A DNA stretch of 64,000 nt from Cladocopium goreaui (taxonomy: Eukaryota > Sar > Dinophyceae > Suessiales > Symbiodiniaceae): positions 186,001 through 250,000 of the forward strand of contig CAMXCT020003680.1 in NCBI GenBank assembly GCA_947184155.2. The letters run 5' to 3'. A program made the position numbers and the translations under genes. The notes below the pieces were generated by a model. That model saw only the letters and a list, made by a program, of their open reading frames with translations. It searched no databases and was not told where the DNA came from. This document shows positions 43,600 to 56,654 of this stretch, one piece after another. The first letter of the stretch is position 1; each line of letters begins with the position of its first letter.

Positions 43600-46360
43600 C
43601 TTATATATCACATGCCACAATGTGCTGGAGGACTCCTTCTAGGGAAACATGTTCCTGGGCCACCAATTTGCCAAGATGCTTTCCTGTTGTTTAGACGTGT
43701 TCTGCTTCTGTCAAGCCTCTTGGTTCCGGCCGACCACAACTCTTTGCTTGGTCTGTTCTGCTTGTTTATTTTCTATCCTTTTCTCCCTTCACGGGCGGGA
43801 AAATGATGTGATTCTGCTACTGTGTGTAAGTGAGCCAAAGGGCCGGGGAATTTTTTGTTTTTGTAAAGAGCAAGATCCTGCCTTCATATCCTTGTTGACT
43901 GTGTTCATACCTCATTCCTGGGTCCAATTTCCTCCATGGAAGGAAACTACGAACACATTTTGATTTTCCAAACGACACAGTGGATTGTATGACCGTGTCA
44001 ATGAAACCCCAGCCCAACAATTTTTTACCAACTTCTTCATTCTTTGAAAAACAAATTTACAGGCGTGTGCTGTATGTTCCACACCGGTTGTGCAACCCTG
44101 ACCCAGGTTTCAGCACATGACCGCCAGCGAGCACGAGCATTCGCTCCACTTTACGGTGATGACTATGTGCCCAGTCTGTGAGATTCAATTATCCAACATT
44201 TGATCTGGATAGATTTTGGCACGCTTGATGGTGATGTTTCACCCAAGGAGCCTCGGATCTACACAGGTTCGAATCTTCTGAGTCTATTGGGTCTACTGGT
44301 TTTATGCGTGTTACATTCATTGGCTAAACAGGTGGCGTGCATTGAATCTTGTGCAGGTGACGAACCACTCCCTCCGCGACGGGATTTTTCACAACTGCGT
44401 ACTGTTCCAACTGTAACTCGACGCACACATTAAGCCGCACTTTGAAATCTCTGAACATCTCAACCTCCTTTCTCTTTCAGGTTACAAGAGACAAGAGCCT
44501 TCCAAGTCAAGCACCCACGCGTGATGATGCCTGGGAGGCCTTTCTCAGGGCACTGAAATGCACTGACATGCATTGAAAACATATGAGTAGACATGACGGG
44601 ACAGCCAAATCAATGAAATCAATCCATACGACTTGTTTGAGGAGTGGGAACCTCTCAAACGGGAGGAGATGAGACTCCAGCTAGAGTTTGCATCTGAGAA
44701 TAAGATTTCCATAGCATGAGCCAACCTGCTTTCGAACTGGCAATGGCAGTAATTAACTGCGAGGCTTGAAGACTTGCAGAGGTACTTGCAGTCCAAGGAG
44801 GTTCGTGTAAGAATTGTGCGCCACAAGTTCCACAATCATATGGATTTCTGTAGAGGCACTCATTGCGGAGCATGCTGCTTTTGTTCGGGAGGCCGCATGA
44901 AAGGTGTTTGTTCAATCCACGCTTTCATCATTAGCATCATGCATCATGCAGCCTTGCGGCCGTGCCATGCCTTTCTCTTCTGAGAAAGGTCTTGCCACCT
45001 TCTGGACTTGGCTGGGCAAGTTCGCACAAAGCGTTGGTTGAAGTGCTCTTGTCGAGCCATATCCTTGGGTCCCATGTTTTGGTCAGTGACTGTCAGTGAC
45101 TCTCAATGTTTCATTGGACTTGGAGCATGACGTAACGCTGGTATGCTGCTGCGGCATGCTGCCTTTGCTTCCCTTTCTTTACAGAATTTGCGCAGGTGCA
45201 GACGAATACCAGCCAGTGTCTTACAGCCCTGCAAGCCCCACTTCTTGCACGCACAATATACCTTCACAGCGTGTGTCTTTTGGCTTTCAGCAAGCGCATG
45301 AACGCAGGTTGTTGCAGTCCCGTCTTTCTCATGAAGATCCTAAACTCATTACATCAGAGGCTGAAGAAAATGAGCACATATGAGCACCATTGTGCCAACA
45401 GGATTGGACCATATCTACAATACAAAGATTTGCAACCTGTACTGCCTGTACTGTACTGTACCTGGCAGGTGAGGCTGAGATGCTGTACAGTGCCATCTGG
45501 AAGTCGGCTATGCTGTGAAGTACGCTGGAACAGAGCGCGTCTAGCGACTGCGTTGTAGGGCTCATGAGGCCTTCATGTAATCTCAAAGAGCAGTCAAAAG
45601 ATTTGTTGGAAATGCCATGAAATGCCTTGGATTTCCTTTGTTTTGAAGTGGTTGCCCTTCTGGTGCTGGATGTTACGGGCTGTTGTTGTTTGGATGTCAG
45701 TTACCTATATGGACTTCCAAACTCTGGCTTACTCTGGAACTGCCGGGGCCTTGCGGACCTTACTTGGATAGCCAGCAGCTAATCATCGACTCATGACCTT
45801 CGCCGCCGTTGTACTGTGGCATACTGCGACCTTCAAACCGGTCGCGGTAAATTTGCAAGGCCGGAAGTGCTGCCTAGCGCGACCTTCCCATTGTGGAGTG
45901 CCTCAACCTTGGCACAGCAAACTTGCAAACTTCAGAAGCATGTTTTGTGCACAAGGAGAAATGTTGGGAAAGATTCACCTTTTAGTTTCTTGTGCGAGCA
46001 AAATTTATCTGCGCAAGTCCCAAGGACTCAGAGGTTCGGATGTTCTGTTGCTACCACAATTAATTCCTCATAATTCCTCAATGAACGTTATATTTTATAT
46101 GTGAACCATGCAGAAAGTGCTCCCACAATTATCTTTGGATCTGGGTGAGAAGAATTCTGGAAGTGGAGAGATTTAATGCTTGACGTGCCGCAATTGAGCT
46201 ATGGAGACATGTTTAACTTACAAACGACTGGAACCAGTACTAGTAGGTATATAAACGTTTTGAAATTTTGCTGCAATGCTACACGCAAGAATTCATATCT
46301 TCCATGTGGGACGGAGCCAAGATGTTAGTGAGCAAAGACCTAGCAGGCGCTTGTCACATT
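43600..46360. other. Region without supported genes
   Basis: Mixed-composition sequence with short frames only. Small exons of a spliced gene could be present but cannot be identified here. Confidence 0.45.
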
Positions 46361-46361
46361 G

Positions 46362-46432
46362 ATACGGGGACAGGGGGACACAGGGGGACACAGGGGGACA
46401 CAGGGGGACACAGGGGGACACAGGGCGACATA
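46362..46432. repeat. GGGGGACACA 10-bp tandem repeat
   Basis: About seven units of a 10-bp motif with G-runs of four or five, a potential G-quadruplex-forming tract on the plus strand. Confidence 0.93.
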
Positions 46433-46716
46433 GCTTATGTCTTGAGAGGAATCTCGATTGAAAGATGCTGCCAAGGCTCCATCAGGTGAGCGGGGGATGG
46501 AGTCAAGGCAAGGTGTTGCGCTGAGAAAGTCATCGGTTCACTCTATCAACACGGAGAAAACTGACGTATGTATATATATATATATGTATATGGTACCACC
46601 CAAAAAAGTCTACAATTTTTCTGTTTTTACTGGGATTTACAGTGTTTTAATAACATTTTGGCAGATATTTTTGAGGGGATAAATTTTGAAGGTTGTGCAT
46701 GATTTTGGGACCATAT

Positions 46717-47650
46717 TTCCCCACCTGCCAGGTGAGGGTTGTTAGATTTTATCTAAGTTGCCTGGTCCTCCTCCTCCTCCTGCCGCCTCCTCCTCCTCTC
46801 CTCCTCCTCTCGTTGTCCTCCTCGTCCTCCTGCTCAACTGCGACTCGCGATCCACAGTGTTCGCTGTCGGACCTCAACCACGACCATCCACGCCCAGTGT
46901 TCCCTGCCGGACCTCCACCACGACCATCCACGCCCAGTGTTCCCTGCCGGACCTCAACCACGACCATCCACGCCCAGTGTTCCCTGCCGGACCTCAACCA
47001 CGACCATCCACGCCCAGTGTTCCCTGCCGGACCTCAACCGCGAGTATCCCCGCCCAGTGTTCCCTGCCGGACCTCAACCACGACCATCCACGCCCAGTGT
47101 TCCCTGCCGGACCTCAACCGCGAGTATCCACGCCAAAAGATATGCCACATAGAGTGCCAGAAGATATGCCAGATAGAATGTTAGAAGATATGCCAGATAG
47201 AATGCCAGAAGGTATGCCAGATAGAATGCCAGATAGAATGTCAGCTAGAATGCCAGAAGATATGCCAGATAAAGTGCCAGAATGTTTGCCAGATAGAATG
47301 CCAGCAGATTTGCCAGATAATATGCCAGAAGATATGCTAGATAGAATGCCAGATGGAATGCCAGAAGATTTGCCAGATAATATGCCAGAAGATATGCCAG
47401 ATAGAATGCCAGATGGAATGCCAGAAGATATGCCAGAACATATGCCAGAAGATATGCCAGAAGATATGCCAGAACATCTGCCAGAAGATATGCCAGAACA
47501 TCTGCCAGAAGATGTGCCAGGTAGAATGCCAGAAGATATGCCAGATAGAATGCCAGATCGAATGCCAGAAAATATGTCAGATAGAATGCCAGAAGATTTG
47601 CCAGTAACAACATGTATAAATGTCATGGTGGGGATCACACGAAGTAAAGT
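46717..47650 (+). repeat. Composite dispersed repeat, copy 1 (palindrome, CT tract, minisatellites A and B, conserved end)
   Basis: It begins with the palindrome CACCTGCCAGGTG (46722-46734), followed by GAGGGT and TAGATTTTAT, then a CCTCCTCCT tract. Minisatellite A is a 40-bp unit holding TGCCGGACCTCAACC (about 46860-47130). Minisatellite B is built from ATGCCAGATAGA and ATGCCAGAAGAT units (47130-47605). It ends in GTCATGGTGGGGATC near 47622, with ACGAAGTAAA after it. Copy 2 at 60560-61490 has the same parts in the same order and nearly the same total length. Confidence 0.88.
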
Positions 47651-47769
47651 ATTTTTTTTTCATATGTGTCTTACTCATTGTTATTCTAGTTTGTTTTGGC
47701 AGTAATATATGGTATGACATAAATACACATATAGTATATATATATATACATATACAATATACACATATA

Positions 47770-48235
47770 CATAACCCCATGGGGGGTTTTCAACCAAACC
47801 AAGGACACCAAAAACAAAAAAACAAAACCACAGAAACCAAAACCAAAAAAAAACAAAGATTTAGGACCCCATGGGGGTCCCCAACCAAAACCAAAAAACC
47901 AAAACCAAAAAAAAACCAAGACCAAAAAAACCAAAACCAAAGAAACCAAAACCAAAAAACCAAAGATTTAGGACCCCATGGGGGGTCCCCAACCAAAACC
48001 AAAAAAATCCAAAATCAAAGAAACCAAACCAAAAAAAAAAAACGACAAACTCGAGAAAGCACTGCTCTCCCCTCTAGGGTCCCAAATCTGTGTTTTTTTT
48101 TGGTTTTGGTTGGGGACCCCCCATAAGGTCCTAAATCTGTGTTTTTTTTGGTTTTGGTTTCTTCTGTTTTTTTTTTTGGTTTGATTTTTTTCTTGTTTTG
48201 GTTGGGGGCCACCCATGGAGTCCCATTTCTTTTTT
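47770..48235. repeat. Inverted CCCCATGGGG / CCAAAACC repeat region
   Basis: Two direct units with GATTTAGGACCCCATGGGG followed by CCCAACCAAAACC (about 47847 and 47963) face two complementary units (about 48100-48140 and 48190-48230). The plus strand is A/C-rich on the left and T/G-rich on the right, giving a large imperfect hairpin. Confidence 0.8.
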
Positions 48236-48339
48236 TCCTGTTTTGTTTTGTTGTTTTTTGGTGTTGGTGTCTTTGGTTTTGGTTTTGGCTTTCTCATTTG
48301 AATCCAATTTTTTATATTTTGTTTTTTGTTGGTTTCAAA

Positions 48340-48910
48340 TACCATTTAATACTTCTAATACACTGTTAATACACCTTTTACTGCAGTATACGTTTAATAT
48401 ACAATTTAATAGGGCTTTAGCATACGATTTCATATAACATGAGTATATTTAATAGTTATACCTATAGTGTACCTTGAATTTACCTTTGATATACCTTTAA
48501 TGCCTTTGGTATACCATTTGATATACCGTCGTTTATGTACCATTTCATATACCTTTAATATACAATTCAATATAACATAACATGACTACGTCTTGAATAC
48601 ACCTGTAATATACCTTCAATATACTTTTAACATGCTTTTGAAATGCCGTTCTCAATACCTCTAGTATACATGTAATATACCATGTCATATACCTTCAATA
48701 TACCATCTAGTACACCTTTCAATATACCATTAATATTTCATACGATATATTTAGCATGCATTGTATATATATATATAGGTTTTTATTTACTATTTCATAC
48801 AACTGTCATTTACCATTTCATATACCTTCAATATACCATCTAATATTACATGAGTGTGCCTTGAATATACATGTAATTTACTTACAATTCATATATCTTG
48901 ATTATATCTG
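48340..48910. repeat. Degenerate AATATACCTTT array, left block
   Basis: Degenerate units of the type TTTAATATACC or CATTTCATATACC on the plus strand. It borders the candidate TIR element at 48918. Confidence 0.85.
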
Positions 48911-48917
48911 TAATATA

Positions 48918-50509
48918 TTGCCAAGCCCCTGGCTGGCTTAAAACGTTTGGCCAGTTTTTGGTGCTCGGGGGGGGGGGGTATTGGTGTACGACTGGTGCAA
49001 ACCTGGTGCAAGGGTGGGTCTGGCCGTTTTTTGTGCATCGACTAGCCGGTGCCCGGAACAAGAAATATGGTGTTGGAAAACCCCTTTTTTGGTGTCAAAT
49101 TTCAATTTTTTGGTGAAAACTTGGTGCTGAGAATCCATTTCTTGGGGTTCAGAATGCATTTTTTGGGGTTCGGAAACTTTGATGAAACTTCTTGAGGGTT
49201 TCCATGAAGTTGCCAGGAAGCATGGAGGTGGTGAAGTCAACGATGTGTGTTTTATTTCCCCCCTTGCACCAAAAACTGGCCAAACCTTTAAAGCCAATCA
49301 GGGGATATCTAAACAGATTATTGTTTTTCAGGCCGTCTTAGGCTTCGTGTTATCATCAATATGCACATGACAACTTTACACACAGGCTCAAGGACGAAAA
49401 AATGATAGGCACCGTGTAAGTGCCCTCTGCCGTGTTTGACATGGCTTTGAGTGGGCTTTACCAACATGGCAAGGCATTTCCCCTTTTCGAAAAATAAAAA
49501 GCAATCCCAGTGCTCACCAGAAATCATTCCACCCTTCAAAATCCCTCCAAACCCCTTCCAAATCTTTCCAAGCCCTCCAAATCCCCAAAAAATTTCCCCC
49601 ATTTTTCCAAATCACCAAAAATCACCAGAAACTTTCCCAAAACCCCCAAACCCCCGCCCCAGCCACCCCAAAACAACCCCCCGAACTCCCCCGAACACCC
49701 CCAAACTAGCCCCCACCCGCCCCAAACCCACCAAAACACTTCCCAAATCCTAAGAAATCATCCAATTCGGCGAATTTCGGCCAAAACTTGACACCGCTTT
49801 CGGCAAATTCCAACACCACTTTTTGGAAATCGGGAACCAGTCGGGAACCAGTCGGGAACCAGTCGGGAAAATCCGTGCACCGCCCCTTTGGCACTTTTTT
49901 GGTCGATTTTTGGCCCTTTTTGCAGGGTTTTTCCCAAAAACCGCCCAAACAATGTGAAAAAACATGCATTTTTAGCATTTTTCATGGTTTTGTTTCCAAT
50001 TTCAAGCTTCCGAAAGCCCGGCAGTTTCACTTGAACAGTTTCACGGTTTCACAGCATCTTCTGGATCCGGGTAGAATTTGGTCATGTTGGGCCAGAGCGA
50101 AAGGGTAGCGGCTGTGTTCCCACAGGGGCGTGTTTCTTGTTGTAAACTGTTAAAATATTGTAGTTCAAGTTGTAGCAATAGAACATTGCAGTAGATAATG
50201 GTGGCTGCAATTTGGTTTTTCCTGAGCACTGACTTCCCATATGTTGGGACTGGTTGGTTTGTTTTTGACATCCTCCACACCTAAAACCACAATTTTGACA
50301 CCAAACTTAGCCTTTAGCACCACAAAAAGGCGTTTTTAACACCACAAAAAGGATTATCAAACACCAGGCCCAAACACCAATTTTATGATTCTGAACCCCA
50401 CATTTTCCCCACATTTTTATTTTCCAGCACCCCTTTTTCATTTTCCAGCAACTTCCGTGCACCGCCCCCCCCCCCAGCCCACGTTTTAAGCCAGCTACGG
50501 GCTGGCCAA
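48918..50509. mobile_element. Candidate non-autonomous element with 29-bp imperfect terminal inverted repeats
   Basis: The left end TTGCCAAGCCCCTGGC is followed by TGGCTTAAAACGT. The right end, as reverse complement, reads TTGGCCAGCCCGTAGC then TGGCTTAAAACGT, matching at about 24 of 29 positions. GTAATATA flanks both ends (48910-48917 and 50510-50517), which would be an 8-bp target duplication, but the flanks are themselves AT repeats. No transposase is encoded. Inside are G/C runs and a GGGAACCAGTC 12-bp triplication (49830-49868). Confidence 0.6.
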
Positions 50510-51245
50510 GTAATATACCTGCATATACCTTAATATACCATTTAATATACCTTGAATCTAAATGTAATATACCTGTAATATGCCTGTCACATACCTTTAT
50601 TAACCAATAAAATGGTTCATTGAAGATATCCTGGGAAAAACCAAAGGTATATCCATGGGATATTTTAAATACACTAAAGGTGTATGACATGGTATATCAA
50701 AGGTATTTCAAAAGGAATATCAAAGGATATTGAAGATATATTGACCGTATGTTAAAGGTGTGTTAAAGGTTAGCTAAAAATACGTATATTTAAGGTATTC
50801 TCATGTTCTGCTAAATGGTACACTAAGGGTATATTAACTAGTATATTAAATGATATATTAAAGGTATATTTATTGAAGGTATCGTCAAGGCATACTAGAG
50901 CTATTTTCAAGATGGTATATCAAAGGTAGATTCTAGGTTTCTCAAATGATATACTAACGGTATATTAAATTGTATATTAAAGAGGTAGTACATGTGTATT
51001 AATTAATTAGATTGGAGTTCAAAGTTATATTAAAGGTATATTGAAAGTATCCTACAGGTATATTGGAGGCAAGAACATGGCCAAGAAACTTGTATTTGTA
51101 TAAAGGTATAATAAAAGTATATTAGATGGCGTATAAAATGTATATTGAAGATGTACTACATTGTATTTAAAAGGCAAATTAAAGGTATCTTGAAGATACG
51201 GTCATAGTCAATAAAATGGTATATTAATGGTATATACATATATAT
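50510..51245. repeat. Degenerate TATACC / GGTATA array, right block
   Basis: The first about 100 bp continue the TAATATACC polarity of the left block. From about 50640 the units are the complementary GGTATATTAAA type, so the array changes strand polarity. Confidence 0.8.
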
Positions 51246-51737
51246 ATAATATATGCTACCCCCCCCCAAAAAAACTACCTTTTTCACTGCTTTTTCTTCC
51301 CCCCCCAATACCCACCCTGAAGCAATTTTGGGCAGAAGATATGTTGTCATATTTGTTTGTTAGAGATGCAGAAAGAAACATTGGGAAGATGGGACGAAAC
51401 AAGTTTTCAAAGCATTTGATTTGAAGAAAAATGTTGTTACAGGAAAATGCTGCTTACAGCTTACAAATCTGCCTTGAAGTCAAGATATTCCCTTAAATGA
51501 GAATCACTATTCTTGCAAGAAAACTATCATGTATGGAAGGATGCAATACATTCTTTGATGAGGCTCAGCCTTCCTCTCATTTCTCTTGTATGACCATGGC
51601 TTTTCGTTTTTTGATGAAGTTGAGGCAACAGAGTAAGAAAAATGCTTTGGTCAAACATATGAGTCCGGACTCCGGATCCCTGGCCCCCCCCCCAATGGTA
51701 TGGTCCCCCAAGCTCTCGGGAACACAGGACACGGGAC

Positions 51738-52190
51738 CATACATACATACATACATACATACATACATACATACATACATACATACATACATACATACAT
51801 ACATACATACATACATACATACATACATACATACATACATACATACTACATACATACATACATACATACATACATACATACATACATACATACATACATA
51901 CATACATACATACATACATACACACACACACATACATACATCCATGCATACATACATACATACATACATACATACATACATACATACCTATCTACCTACC
52001 TACCTACCTACCTACATACCTACATACCTACATACCTACGTACCTACGTACCTACGTACCTACGTACACACATACATACATACATACATGCATGCATGGA
52101 TACATACATACATACATACATACCTACCTACCTACCTACCTACATACATACATACATACATACATACATACATCGATACCAACATACCAA
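51738..52190. repeat. TACA tetranucleotide microsatellite
   Basis: About 450 bp of (ACAT)n with CTAC and GTAC variants near 51990-52070. Open frames of Tyr/Ile/His/Thr or Met/Tyr/Val/Cys are artefacts. Confidence 0.98.
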
Positions 52191-52199
52191 CATACCAAC

Positions 52200-52500
52200 A
52201 TACCACCACCACAGGCCACAGGGGGGGGGACCAGAAGAACCATACCACCACCACAGGCCACAGGGGGGGGACCAGAAGAACCATACCACCATCCCAGGCC
52301 ACAGGGGGGACCATGGGTGGGCTTGGGCGTCCTGGGTCATATATATATATATATGTGTATATGTATATGTGAGCCCGGTACTCCCCCAATGATATGGTCC
52401 CCCCCCGCCCCCAAAACCTCGCATTTACAGTCATTTGGGTGGCACGGCCTCCCAATTGTACGGCATTTGGGAGGCACAGCCTCCCATTTGTCTGTTATTT
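52200..52500. repeat. CCACCACCACAGGCCACAGGGG tandem units and CCTCCCA duplication
   Basis: Three units of about 40 bp (CAGGCCACAGGGGGG, GACCAGAAGAACCATA) run from 52206 to 52315. A 41-bp unit, GCATTTGGGAGGCACAGCC-like, occurs about twice at 52430-52490. Confidence 0.85.
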
Positions 52501-52589
52501 TCAGCATTTGAGAGCCGCAACCTCGTCACTGGGCCCTGTCTAGCTGTATATTTCTACCCAAAACCTGTTTAGGTTCTGCCTATAGCATA

Positions 52590-53760
52590 CCTCACACATG
52601 ATCTACCAGTCATTGTATGCAGATTATATACTCAAAGCGTACCTATGCATACTACCTATATATACCTGTATAATGCTATATCCTTTATGCTTGCATGCAG
52701 TATGTAACTACAAATACGTGTATATATGCCATAAATATTTGTATACATATATACATATATATATATATATGTATATATATACATATATACATATATACAT
52801 ATAGATGTATTATATATGTATATGTACATATATATATATACACTATATATATACACATATACATATATAGACATATATATATATATATGAACCTATACAT
52901 TGACACATATATACATACATATATATATATATACACAGACATATCCATACCACATATATATATATATGCATAAATACATAGGTATACATGCATATATCTA
53001 TATACATCTACAGTACACGTATTCATATCTAGACATATATATATACACAGACATGTCCAGACATATATAGATATAAATACATTTACCTTTACATATATAC
53101 ACACATTCATTGTGTATATTTAAATATGTAAATATATCTATACATATTTTGATACATATGCATGTAATTACATATATATATATTTACATATGTATACATA
53201 TATATATATATGTATAAATAAATAAGTATATACATACATATATATATATATATATTTACAAATTTGCGCGAAAACACATACATATTATACACATATACTC
53301 CTTACACCCTACATATACTACCTACACATGTTTCATAGCTGCCTGCATACGACTCATTGCATAGCGTGCCCATATACATACATACTTATATATATATATA
53401 TGTGTGTACATGTATATACATATAGATATGCATGTGTATATATATATTTATACGTATGCATATATATATATTTATGTATACATATATTTTTGCACAGATG
53501 TACATATATCGAATACATGTTTATATACATACATATACATATGATGCTTTTTTACATACATGTACATATATAATATATATATATAAATATTGATTTACAT
53601 TTACATAAAAAGACACACGCACATATATATATATACATACATATTTACATATATATATACATATATATATAGAAATACATACAGTATATATGTACATATA
53701 TACATATATTGCCAATGACATATATATATATATATTCATTAAATATACCTGCCGAACTAA
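52590..53760. repeat. AT-rich ATATATACAT low-complexity region
   Basis: About 1.2 kb of TATA, ACAT and TGTA mixtures. No coding content is credible. Confidence 0.93.
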
Positions 53761-54819
53761 CATTATACACCTTTGTGTAGTATATACACTGCTTCATCAC
53801 TGCTTATATACTCCTTACACCCTACATGCATGACCTGCACATGTGTGATAGCTTACGTGTATACGACTCATTCATAGGGTGCCCATATAATATATGTATA
53901 TACTCCCTGTAAACTCCTAAATGCTTTCGCTATATGCACCCTATAAACTGGACATCAACCAGCTGTGAGATAGACTTGATTTTTGCACGGACGATGTAAA
54001 CACTTGCAAACTTCCTCATGGCTGTGTCGCGGCTTGTCACAGGCTTCAACATCTTGAGGCCAGAATGGAGTTTCGATGGCGCTGACAGACTTGACAAGTT
54101 CGATTTGCTGCTTGAGTCAGACCACACGTGATCGTCTGTAATCGCTTGTGATCACTCGTTTGTACTTTGTGGCCTTATTGAGGCACATCTCCTAATTGAG
54201 CAAGCCCAAAAGGCACTCCAGTTGGGCGACTCAGATTGCATTCTCAGCATTTAAAAACAGAGTGGCCGCAGATACCCACGCGACAGACATCTACAGACTC
54301 ATTCTAACATTGTCACACTTGTACAATTTTTCACAAAGTAGATCGCCAACAACGCCCCAGAGCAGTGGTCCAAAGCTTGAAAGGGTGAGGGCTGGCGCGG
54401 CCGAGAGTATCATTGGACACTCTTGCAACATGCTTCTCTTCGGAAAGTCATGTGACTACGATGATGATGTTGTAGCGACAGCAACTGCAGCAGTGTCAGC
54501 AGTAGCCCATGCTGCTCCTGGAAATGGAGTGAGAATGCGAGGGTGTCGCCGTAATGCTGTGTCTGCAGCATGTACACCGGAGGAAAGGCCAGCATCCACC
54601 AAGCCCAAAGAGAGACGAGACGAAGCACCAGCAACTTCTCTTATGAGTGCAGCCTCGAAGATGGCAGTGGACACGTTGCGTCAGAGACGCTTCCTGGCAA
54701 TCAGTGTGGAGCTTTCCTATACTCTGTACACGACAAGTGTTGTGATGTGTTGTAATCAGTTTGTCTTGGCAAGAGACCCCAAACAGTGTTGCAAAGAACA
54801 TGACGAAGAGAAGAGATAC
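53761..54819. other. Spacer, no gene supported
   Basis: Holds a 234-codon plus-strand frame (54196-54900) with Ala/Thr/Val-rich and charged stretches. Its end is a reading of the AGATCTCT array and it has no motif I recognise, so I do not call it a gene. Confidence 0.4.
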
Positions 54820-55865
54820 CCGGGTAGATTCTGCAAGATTCATTTGCGAAGATCTCTGCAAAAGATTGTGTGCAAGATCTCCTTGACAGGATCTCTATAG
54901 AAGCTTCTGCGTAAGGATATCTGTAGAAGGTCCTCTGCAAGAGACCAGTTCACTTTCCCTTCGTCAAGATCTTTGTGACAGAGAATTGCCAAGATCTCTG
55001 TATCAAGTGCCCATAGGAGATCCCTTGGCAAGATCTCTCAACCACACCTCTAGACAACCAGACCTCTGTGAGAGGTCTCTTAGCAAGACTGCTGTAGGAG
55101 ATCCCTGCACAAGATTTCTGTACAAGCTCTCTATAGGAGTTCTCTCGCACGCAAGGCCTCTACAAAACATCTCTTCTCAAGATCTCTGCAAGAGACCTCT
55201 CTGCAAGAGATCTCTCTGCAAGAGATCTCTTTGCACGATCACAAGGTTCCCAAAAAAGATCTCCTCGGAAGATCTCCGCGCAAGGTCTCCAGAAGAGATC
55301 TCCGCACAAGAAATCTGTAAGATCTCTGTACACGGTCTCTATAGAACATCTCTTGGCAAGATCTCTCCATAAGGTCTCTACAGGATATTCCTCCGTGCAG
55401 GATCGCTGTAGGAGATCTCTGTACAAGATGTGAGAGATCTGCTCTATAACTACAACAGGTCTCTTAGCAAGATCTCTGTACATACAAGGTCTATAAGATC
55501 TCTTGGCAAGATTGCTGGAAGAGATTTCTATACAAGATCCAAAGCTCTCTATGATAGGTCTCGTGTCAAGATCGCTGTAGGGGATCCTTTTGCAAGATCT
55601 CTGTGTACAACCTTTCTGTAAGAGATCTCTATGCAAGATCCCGGTACAAGGTCTCTAACGGAAGATCTCTGCAAGAGATCTCTAAATAATAAGATCTCTG
55701 TTCAAGCTCTCAAAAAGAGATGAAGCTCTTGTCAAGATCTCTGTAAGAGATGTCCGTACAATGTCTCTGTGAGAGATCCCTTGGCAAGATCTCTGTGAAA
55801 CACCCCTCGTCAAGATCCTTGTGCAAGCTCTCCGAACATCTCCTTGACAAGATCTCCTTGACGGA
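54820..55865. repeat. Degenerate AGATCTCTG(T/C)A(C/A)AAG array
   Basis: Dozens of short units (about 15-25 bp) sharing the palindromic core AGATCT followed by CTGTACAAG, CTGCAAGAG or similar, in irregular order. The palindrome makes either strand look alike. ORFs rich in Arg/Ser/Leu/Ile on both strands are readings of it. Confidence 0.88.
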
Positions 55866-56130
55866 ATCAGGGCCAAGCCGCGACGAGAGCGCTTTGACAC
55901 GCGCAAAGTGACGAGAGGGTTGCGCGAGTGATGTCTAGATGAGCACCGCGCCGCAAACGAGAGCGATCTGACATGCGCAAAGTGTTGAGCGGGTTCGGCA
56001 AGCGATCTCAAAATGAGTCCCCCACCACAATGAGAGCGACCGGACACGGACAAAGTGAGAAGGTTTTGCGACGACGAGAGCGCGCCCACACGCGCACAGT
56101 GAAGAGAGGGTTGCGCGAGCACATGTAGAA
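55866..56130. repeat. GAGAGCG...CGCGCAAAGTG degenerate tandem repeat
   Basis: Four diverged units of about 50-75 bp sharing GAGAGCG, a GACACGCGCAAAGTG-like block and a GGGTTGCGCGAG-like block. Confidence 0.75.
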
Positions 56131-56650
56131 GAACTCCACCAAGTATTGCGGGTTTAGAAAGCACGTTGGAAACTCACCAAGTACTGCACTCGCTGCGAAA
56201 AATCAACATTGAAAATGAACGTTGCGAAAAACAATATTTTACCTAGGTTTCTGCAACTTTTTCGTTGAGGTCTCTGAAGTATTGCCGTTGCCACGAAATT
56301 GAGCTTGACTATACACCAAAACAAAAATGACGTCAGCTTCACCAAACGATACTTTGGAGCCTTTCAAACATCCGCCAAGTTCACCAAACACTGAACCTGC
56401 CACAAAAAATGACTTCTGAAATCACCTCTGATTTCGACCCGCGCCTCCAACGTTTTGGCAACGTGCACGAAGTAGCTCGCTTGCCTCGCGGATGAAGCAA
56501 GATGCGGCCCTCGAACCCAAATGCTCACACGTATGTTAATGGCACAGATGTCGAAACACATAGAGAGGAAAACCTCATAGATGTTGCAACCCGTGGCTGC
56601 AGCCAGTTTTTGTACCTTCGGCAGAGCACGATCGCGCGCCGCCAGCAGTG
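56131..56650. other. Spacer, no gene seen
   Basis: Contains scattered CACCAAGTA / CACGAAA phrases but no feature I can support. Confidence 0.4.
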
Positions 56651-56654
56651 GGGT

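Noticed and set aside
41862-43694. Poly-Asp, poly-His, Lys/Met and Asp/Glu/Gln ORFs
   Set aside because: Trinucleotide and 9-bp arrays are open in every frame; not evidence of a gene.
46362-46432. CRISPR-like short repeats
   Set aside because: Perfect contiguous 10-bp units without spacers; a simple minisatellite.
46758-47705. 315-codon ORF of Pro/Asp/Met repeats
   Set aside because: It crosses both minisatellites of the composite repeat; units of 40 and 12 bp explain the open frame.
51497-52511. Tyr/Ile/His/Thr and Met/Tyr/Val/Cys ORFs
   Set aside because: Readings of the TACA microsatellite.
54196-54900. 234-codon ORF as a gene
   Set aside because: No recognisable domain, low-complexity composition, and its 3' end is the AGATCTCT array. 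Kept only as a note in the region entry.
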